This document shows, one piece after another, positions 6,875 through 8,877 of a DNA stretch of 8,877 nt (position 1 is the first letter of the stretch; each line of letters opens with the position of its first letter). The stretch is taken from assembly GCA_009702205.1 (NCBI GenBank), contig WLIM01000038.1:1-8877 (forward strand), written 5' to 3'. Under the pieces are notes generated by a model. The model had not been told where the DNA came from and did no database searches. It saw only the letters and a list, made by a program, of their open reading frames with translations. Made by a program: the position numbers and the translations under genes. The stretch is from Actinomycetota bacterium. Lineage in GTDB: Bacteria > Actinomycetota > Actinomycetes > Nanopelagicales > Nanopelagicaceae.

Positions 6875-7825
6875 TTAAGCTAAAGCTTTCTGATCTATTT
6901 TAGAAGTCACAATCATGTGCGGAACAGTCAGCGCCCATACAACAACTAGTAAGTACCACAAATAACTCGCATCTATATTTGAATCTGTTACTGCGATAAC
7001 TAAGGCAACTACCACTGTTCCAACAAGAGCCGGAAGCCCTGGAATTACGGCACTTAGAAAAGATTTTCTTGGGTTATTTTCATTGGCTGCGTTAACAGAT
7101 TTTGGAAGTAGCAGAGTTAACCTTGCGGTATGACGCATTGCGTGCCAACAACCAAAATAGACCGCAAATGCAACTAGTGGTGGGGCTATTAGCGCCAAAC
7201 CAGTCAAGAAGATTAGATCTATAAATTCTCTGGGTCGGTTATCTTTTGCCAAAAGGATAAGAGTTAATACGAGAAAAAAACCTACTAAAAATTTAATTTG
7301 TGGCTCGATATCCGATGCCCAACTAATAAGCGCTGGATTAATTTCTGCAAGAGCACTTTTCGTGGAACTTTTCAACAGAGGTATGAAGACCGGAATAATT
7401 CCGGAAGAGATTGCAAACATGTTCTGTACCTTCTGCCGCATCCGTTGCCGATTTTCAAGTCGATCCTTTTCTGCGATGAAAGCTGCATCACCAAACCCAA
7501 AATGCAAGGCGCTCATTGCAAGCACGAGCTGAAAACCCAATTTATTCCAATGCAGGATTGCGAGAACCGCAATGACTGCTACTAGAACATAACCGATTAT
7601 TAAGAGCGCAAGCCTGGGCCGACTAGTCTGCGGAAGTGCGACTAAATGATCAACTGCCCCATGTGGAATTCCAATTGCGAGAGCAGCAATAGCTAGACCA
7701 ATCTGCCAACCTAGATTTTCACTTCCAATAGTTATGTAAAGAACCCCGGAGAAAAGAATTCCGAATACTGCAGCGAGGGTCGAGAAATTTCGAACTGAAG
7801 TAAAAACTGCTCTAGCTCCATTCAC
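6875..7825 (-). CDS. blh: Brp/Blh-family beta-carotene 15,15'-dioxygenase
   Basis: An integral-membrane non-haem iron enzyme that cleaves beta-carotene centrally with O2 to give two retinals, the chromophore of microbial rhodopsins. The 316-residue protein is strongly hydrophobic with many membrane segments, as in the family. The histidines expected to hold iron are present: H55 in GIPHGAVDH, H108 in SALHFGFGD, and H228/H232 in CWHAMRH. Their order and spacing match the four iron-binding histidines described for a marine Blh (H21, H78, H188, H192). A further VPHM (H303) lies near the C-terminus. The start is GTG, 6 nt after a TATACT box, so probably leaderless. It is divergent from crtYc-crtYd, which supply its substrate. 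A related Brp-type protein of other function is possible, but the neighbourhood strongly favours retinal synthesis. Confidence 0.93.
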   Translation of the reverse strand: MNGARAVFTSVRNFSTLAAVFGILFSGVLYITIGSENLGWQIGLAIAALAIGIPHGAVDHLVALPQTSRPRLALLIIGYVLVAVIAVLAILHWNKLGFQLVLAMSALHFGFGDAAFIAEKDRLENRQRMRQKVQNMFAISSGIIPVFIPLLKSSTKSALAEINPALISWASDIEPQIKFLVGFFLVLTLILLAKDNRPREFIDLIFLTGLALIAPPLVAFAVYFGCWHAMRHTARLTLLLPKSVNAANENNPRKSFLSAVIPGLPALVGTVVVALVIAVTDSNIDASYLWYLLVVVWALTVPHMIVTSKIDQKALA

Positions 7826-7830
7826 GGGTC

Positions 7831-7836
7831 TAGTAT
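7831..7836 (+). promoter_or_regulatory. possible -10 box of crtYc-crtYd, overlapping the blh box
   Basis: TAGTAT on the plus strand occupies almost the same bases as the minus-strand blh box. A transcript from about 7843 would have a leader of some 20-30 nt containing the AGGAG site. No good -35 box is seen, so this is tentative; the promoter could also lie inside the blh 5' end. Confidence 0.3.
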
Positions 7837-7837
7837 A
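7832..7837 (-). promoter_or_regulatory. predicted -10 box of blh
   Basis: On the minus strand TATACT is followed by AGACCC and GTG 7825, a leaderless arrangement. A weak -35 candidate, CTGTAA, lies 17 nt further upstream (7855-7860) and overlaps the palindrome at 7848-7857. Confidence 0.55.
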
Positions 7838-7847
7838 TGAACCAACT

Positions 7848-7857
7848 TAAGCGCTTA
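7848..7857. promoter_or_regulatory. 10-bp perfect palindrome in the blh/crtYc spacer, possible operator
   Basis: TAAGCGCTTA is its own reverse complement and sits centrally between the two divergent genes, upstream of the blh box and within the likely crtYc leader. A dimeric regulator bound here could affect both directions. A palindrome this short can also arise by chance. Confidence 0.3.
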
Positions 7858-7858
7858 C

Positions 7859-7863
7859 AGGAG
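7859..7863 (+). promoter_or_regulatory. Shine-Dalgarno site for crtYc
   Basis: AGGAG is only 1 nt from ATG 7865 but 7 nt from the in-frame TTG at 7871. The spacing argues that TTG 7871 may be the real start, two codons in. Confidence 0.55.
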
Positions 7864-7864
7864 A

Positions 7865-8206
7865 ATGCCGTTGTTGAAATTTGGTTATCTAGCGATGCTG
7901 GCCTTCACGGTTGTTGGATCTTTCTGGCTTGAACTAATTCTCAAAATTGGGGTACTGCGTCGAATAAAAAGAGCGCTCTTAAGTATTGTTCCCGTTGCCA
8001 TCCCCTTCATTATCTGGGATGCATATGCGGTAAAAAATGGGCATTGGAAGTTTGACCCAGAACAGATTCTGGGAATTTATGGACCATTTCGGATTCCACT
8101 TGAAGAATTCCTCTTTTTCTTAATTGTTCCTATGGCCGCAATAATGACAATAGAAGGCGTTCGAACTGTTAAGAAACACTGGCCAGTTGGTGATGAGAAA
8201 TTATGA
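7865..8206 (+). CDS. crtYc: lycopene cyclase, CrtYc-type subunit
   Basis: One half of the heterodimeric membrane lycopene cyclase of actinobacteria, which with CrtYd closes the ends of lycopene to form beta-carotene (or related cyclic carotenoids). The 113-residue protein has about three membrane helices (8-29, 38-50, 82-97) and the family motifs IIWDAYAV (49-56), GHWKFDP (59-65) and IPLEEFLFFLIVP (77-89), whose PxEE segment is characteristic of this cyclase class. ATG 7865 is only 1 nt after AGGAG, whereas TTG 7871 is well spaced, so the protein may be two residues shorter. The stop overlaps the crtYd start in ATGA, consistent with coupled equimolar synthesis. It is divergent from blh, the enzyme acting on the product. 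Confidence 0.93.
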   Translation: MPLLKFGYLAMLAFTVVGSFWLELILKIGVLRRIKRALLSIVPVAIPFIIWDAYAVKNGHWKFDPEQILGIYGPFRIPLEEFLFFLIVPMAAIMTIEGVRTVKKHWPVGDEKL

Positions 8207-8511
8207 TTTATACCGACATCGCGCTGGGTGGCGTAATCGCTGCAGTTTTCTTTGATTTATATGCCGTAAAAACTGCGCTACTAACTAAATCTGTCTTCTG
8301 GACTTCATATGCAATTATTTTGCCATTCCAACTATTAACTAACTGGTGGCTGACATCTCGAAATATTGTTATGTATAACCCTGATGCAATTATTGGGCGC
8401 AGACTTTGTGGCGCACCAGTTGAAGATCTACTTTTTGGATTCGCTCTTGTCTTGGCAGTAATGAGTCTCTGGGTTTATTGGGGACGAAAAGGCTTCGGAG
8501 CTAAAGATTAA
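8203..8511 (+). CDS. crtYd: lycopene cyclase, CrtYd-type subunit
   Basis: Second half of the heterodimeric lycopene cyclase. The 102-residue protein has about three membrane segments (6-22, 32-50, 76-93) and the motif GRRLCGAPVEDLLFGFALV (65-83), whose PVED corresponds to the PxE(E/D) motif of CrtYc. The N-terminal D-x-x-x-x-K stretch (FFDLYAVKT) and NPDAIIG segment are also typical. It starts in a 4-nt ATGA overlap with crtYc and is almost certainly co-transcribed with it. Its stop interlocks with that of the convergent small membrane protein in the tetranucleotide TTAA. Upstream carotenoid genes (crtE, crtB, crtI) are not in this window. The two subunits are separate, not fused as in fungi and some archaea. 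Confidence 0.93.
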   Translation: MIYTDIALGGVIAAVFFDLYAVKTALLTKSVFWTSYAIILPFQLLTNWWLTSRNIVMYNPDAIIGRRLCGAPVEDLLFGFALVLAVMSLWVYWGRKGFGAKD

Positions 8512-8744
8512 TTAATTGCAGCATAAATAATTGTTGCAAGACCAACAATTAGTGAAATATTTTTTGCGGTTTTAGTATTCAAAATTGCAGCAGTCTTTGG
8601 AATAAAACTCATAATTAAAATTATTGCACCTGGTGTAAGGATTATTAGGCTGTGGGTTACGACTCCTGGTTGCCCAGTCTGATATCTAAGATTCAATAAA
8701 CCCATCGCAACTAATAAATAGCCGCCCCAGCGATAATTTGTCAT
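8508..8744 (-). CDS. small predicted membrane protein, function unknown
   Basis: A 78-residue hydrophobic protein with three likely membrane helices: about 7-20 (GGYLLVAMGLLNL), 31-48 (HSLIILTPGAIILIMSFI) and 60-76 (ISLIVGLATIIYAAI), joined by short polar loops (RYQTGQPG, PKTAAILNTKTAKN). I do not recognise a family. ATG 8744 is chosen because a TATTCT box lies 5 nt upstream; the longer frame would use a TTG at 8780 that lies in the T-run of a terminator, and it lacks support. The gene is convergent with crtYd and shares its stop region, so it is not in the carotenoid operon, and a role in that pathway is not shown. Base composition is like its neighbours. Confidence 0.6.
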   Translation of the reverse strand: MTNYRWGGYLLVAMGLLNLRYQTGQPGVVTHSLIILTPGAIILIMSFIPKTAAILNTKTAKNISLIVGLATIIYAAIN

Positions 8745-8749
8745 AGTTA

Positions 8750-8755
8750 AGAATA
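8750..8755 (-). promoter_or_regulatory. predicted -10 box of the small membrane protein gene
   Basis: On the minus strand TATTCT is followed by TAACT and ATG 8744, a near-leaderless layout slightly shorter than at the other genes. AGGG at 8757-8760 is too far (12 nt) to be a good ribosome-binding site. Confidence 0.4.
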
Positions 8756-8778
8756 TCCCTTCATCACAGTTAAATGGC

Positions 8779-8813
8779 AAAAATTTGGGGGCCCCATCTC
8801 TGGCGCCCCCAAA
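8779..8813 (-). terminator. intrinsic terminator of the gene entering from the right edge
   Basis: Read on the minus strand, TTTGGGGGC (8813-8805) pairs perfectly with GCCCCCAAA (8792-8784), closing a 12-nt loop in which two more C-G pairs can form, and is followed at once by TTTTT (8783-8779). The hairpin begins 22 nt after the TAA of the gene at 8836. It is the only strong intrinsic terminator in the window, and it also insulates the small membrane protein gene behind it. Confidence 0.88.
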
Positions 8814-8835
8814 CTTATTTAAGCTTTAGATCAGA

Positions 8836-8877
8836 TTAGTGATCTTCCTTCATACCTTCTGCTGCAGACTTCAGACG
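8836..8877 (-). CDS. 3' end of a minus-strand gene, unidentified
   Basis: The last 13 codons and TAA of a gene running in from the right edge, ending RLKSAAEGMKEDH. The tail is charged and helical in character, but is too short to assign a family. That it is a real gene end is supported by the strong intrinsic terminator 22 nt downstream in the same orientation. A well-expressed gene is likely, judging by that terminator. Confidence 0.6.
   Translation of the reverse strand, partial: RLKSAAEGMKEDH

Noticed and set aside
8745..8780. N-terminal extension of the small membrane protein to TTG 8780
   Set aside because: The start would lie in the T-run of the upstream gene's terminator and upstream of the likely promoter; the extra residues are not hydrophobic or conserved-looking.
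8828..8845. Inverted repeat AGATCA/TGATCT around the stop codon of the right-edge gene
   Set aside because: A 6-bp weak stem overlapping coding sequence, with the real terminator just downstream; no T-run follows it.
1..8877. Search for CRISPR arrays, insertion sequences, tRNA or rRNA genes and a phage or defence island
   Set aside because: No spaced direct repeats, transposase or terminal inverted repeats, cloverleaf-like sequence or defence-type domains were found on reading both strands by eye.

Overview
The window looks like a piece of a small, streamlined, fairly A+T-rich actinobacterial genome. The best fit is a planktonic freshwater lineage such as the Nanopelagicales (acI). Four things point there: an XPB-type helicase closely matching the mycobacterial form as I remember it; a heterodimeric lycopene cyclase (CrtYc/CrtYd), typical of actinobacteria; a Blh-type carotene dioxygenase, which in rhodopsin-bearing actinobacteria makes retinal; and very tight gene packing with apparently leaderless promoters. 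The lineage is inferred from gene content; no marker gene such as rRNA is present.

Layout. Positions 1-1463 (+) hold the XPB/RAD25-like helicase, cut at the left edge. It converges, with interlocked stop codons, on a small glutaredoxin-like protein (1460-1699, -). A 139-bp divergent spacer follows, then a large secreted protein (1839-4211, +) with a zinc-metalloprotease-like domain, a fibronectin type III domain and a C-terminal beta-propeller. It converges with a 1-nt gap on a two-gene minus-strand unit: proC (5160-5984) followed by a secreted SBBP-repeat protein (4213-5163), joined by a GTGA overlap. Divergent from proC is a cysteine-rich protein of unknown function (6055-6873, +). Next is the retinal locus: blh (6875-7825, -) divergent from crtYc-crtYd (7865-8511, +) across 39 bp. 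A small three-helix membrane protein (8508-8744, -) converges on crtYd. The right edge holds the last 13 codons of a minus-strand gene and its strong intrinsic terminator.

How the genes work together. CrtYc and CrtYd cyclise lycopene to beta-carotene, and Blh cleaves beta-carotene to two retinals, so this locus covers the last two steps of retinal synthesis. The likely purpose is supplying chromophore to a rhodopsin encoded elsewhere. The remaining genes look like housekeeping or envelope functions: proline synthesis, thiol redox, DNA repair/helicase and two secreted propeller proteins. Architecture is notable throughout: first genes of transcription units have a TANNNT -10 box 5-8 nt before the start codon and no Shine-Dalgarno site, whereas proC's downstream partner and crtYc have AGGA(G) sites. 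No rRNA, tRNA, insertion sequence, prophage or CRISPR array is visible, and no gene-free stretch exceeds 300 bases.
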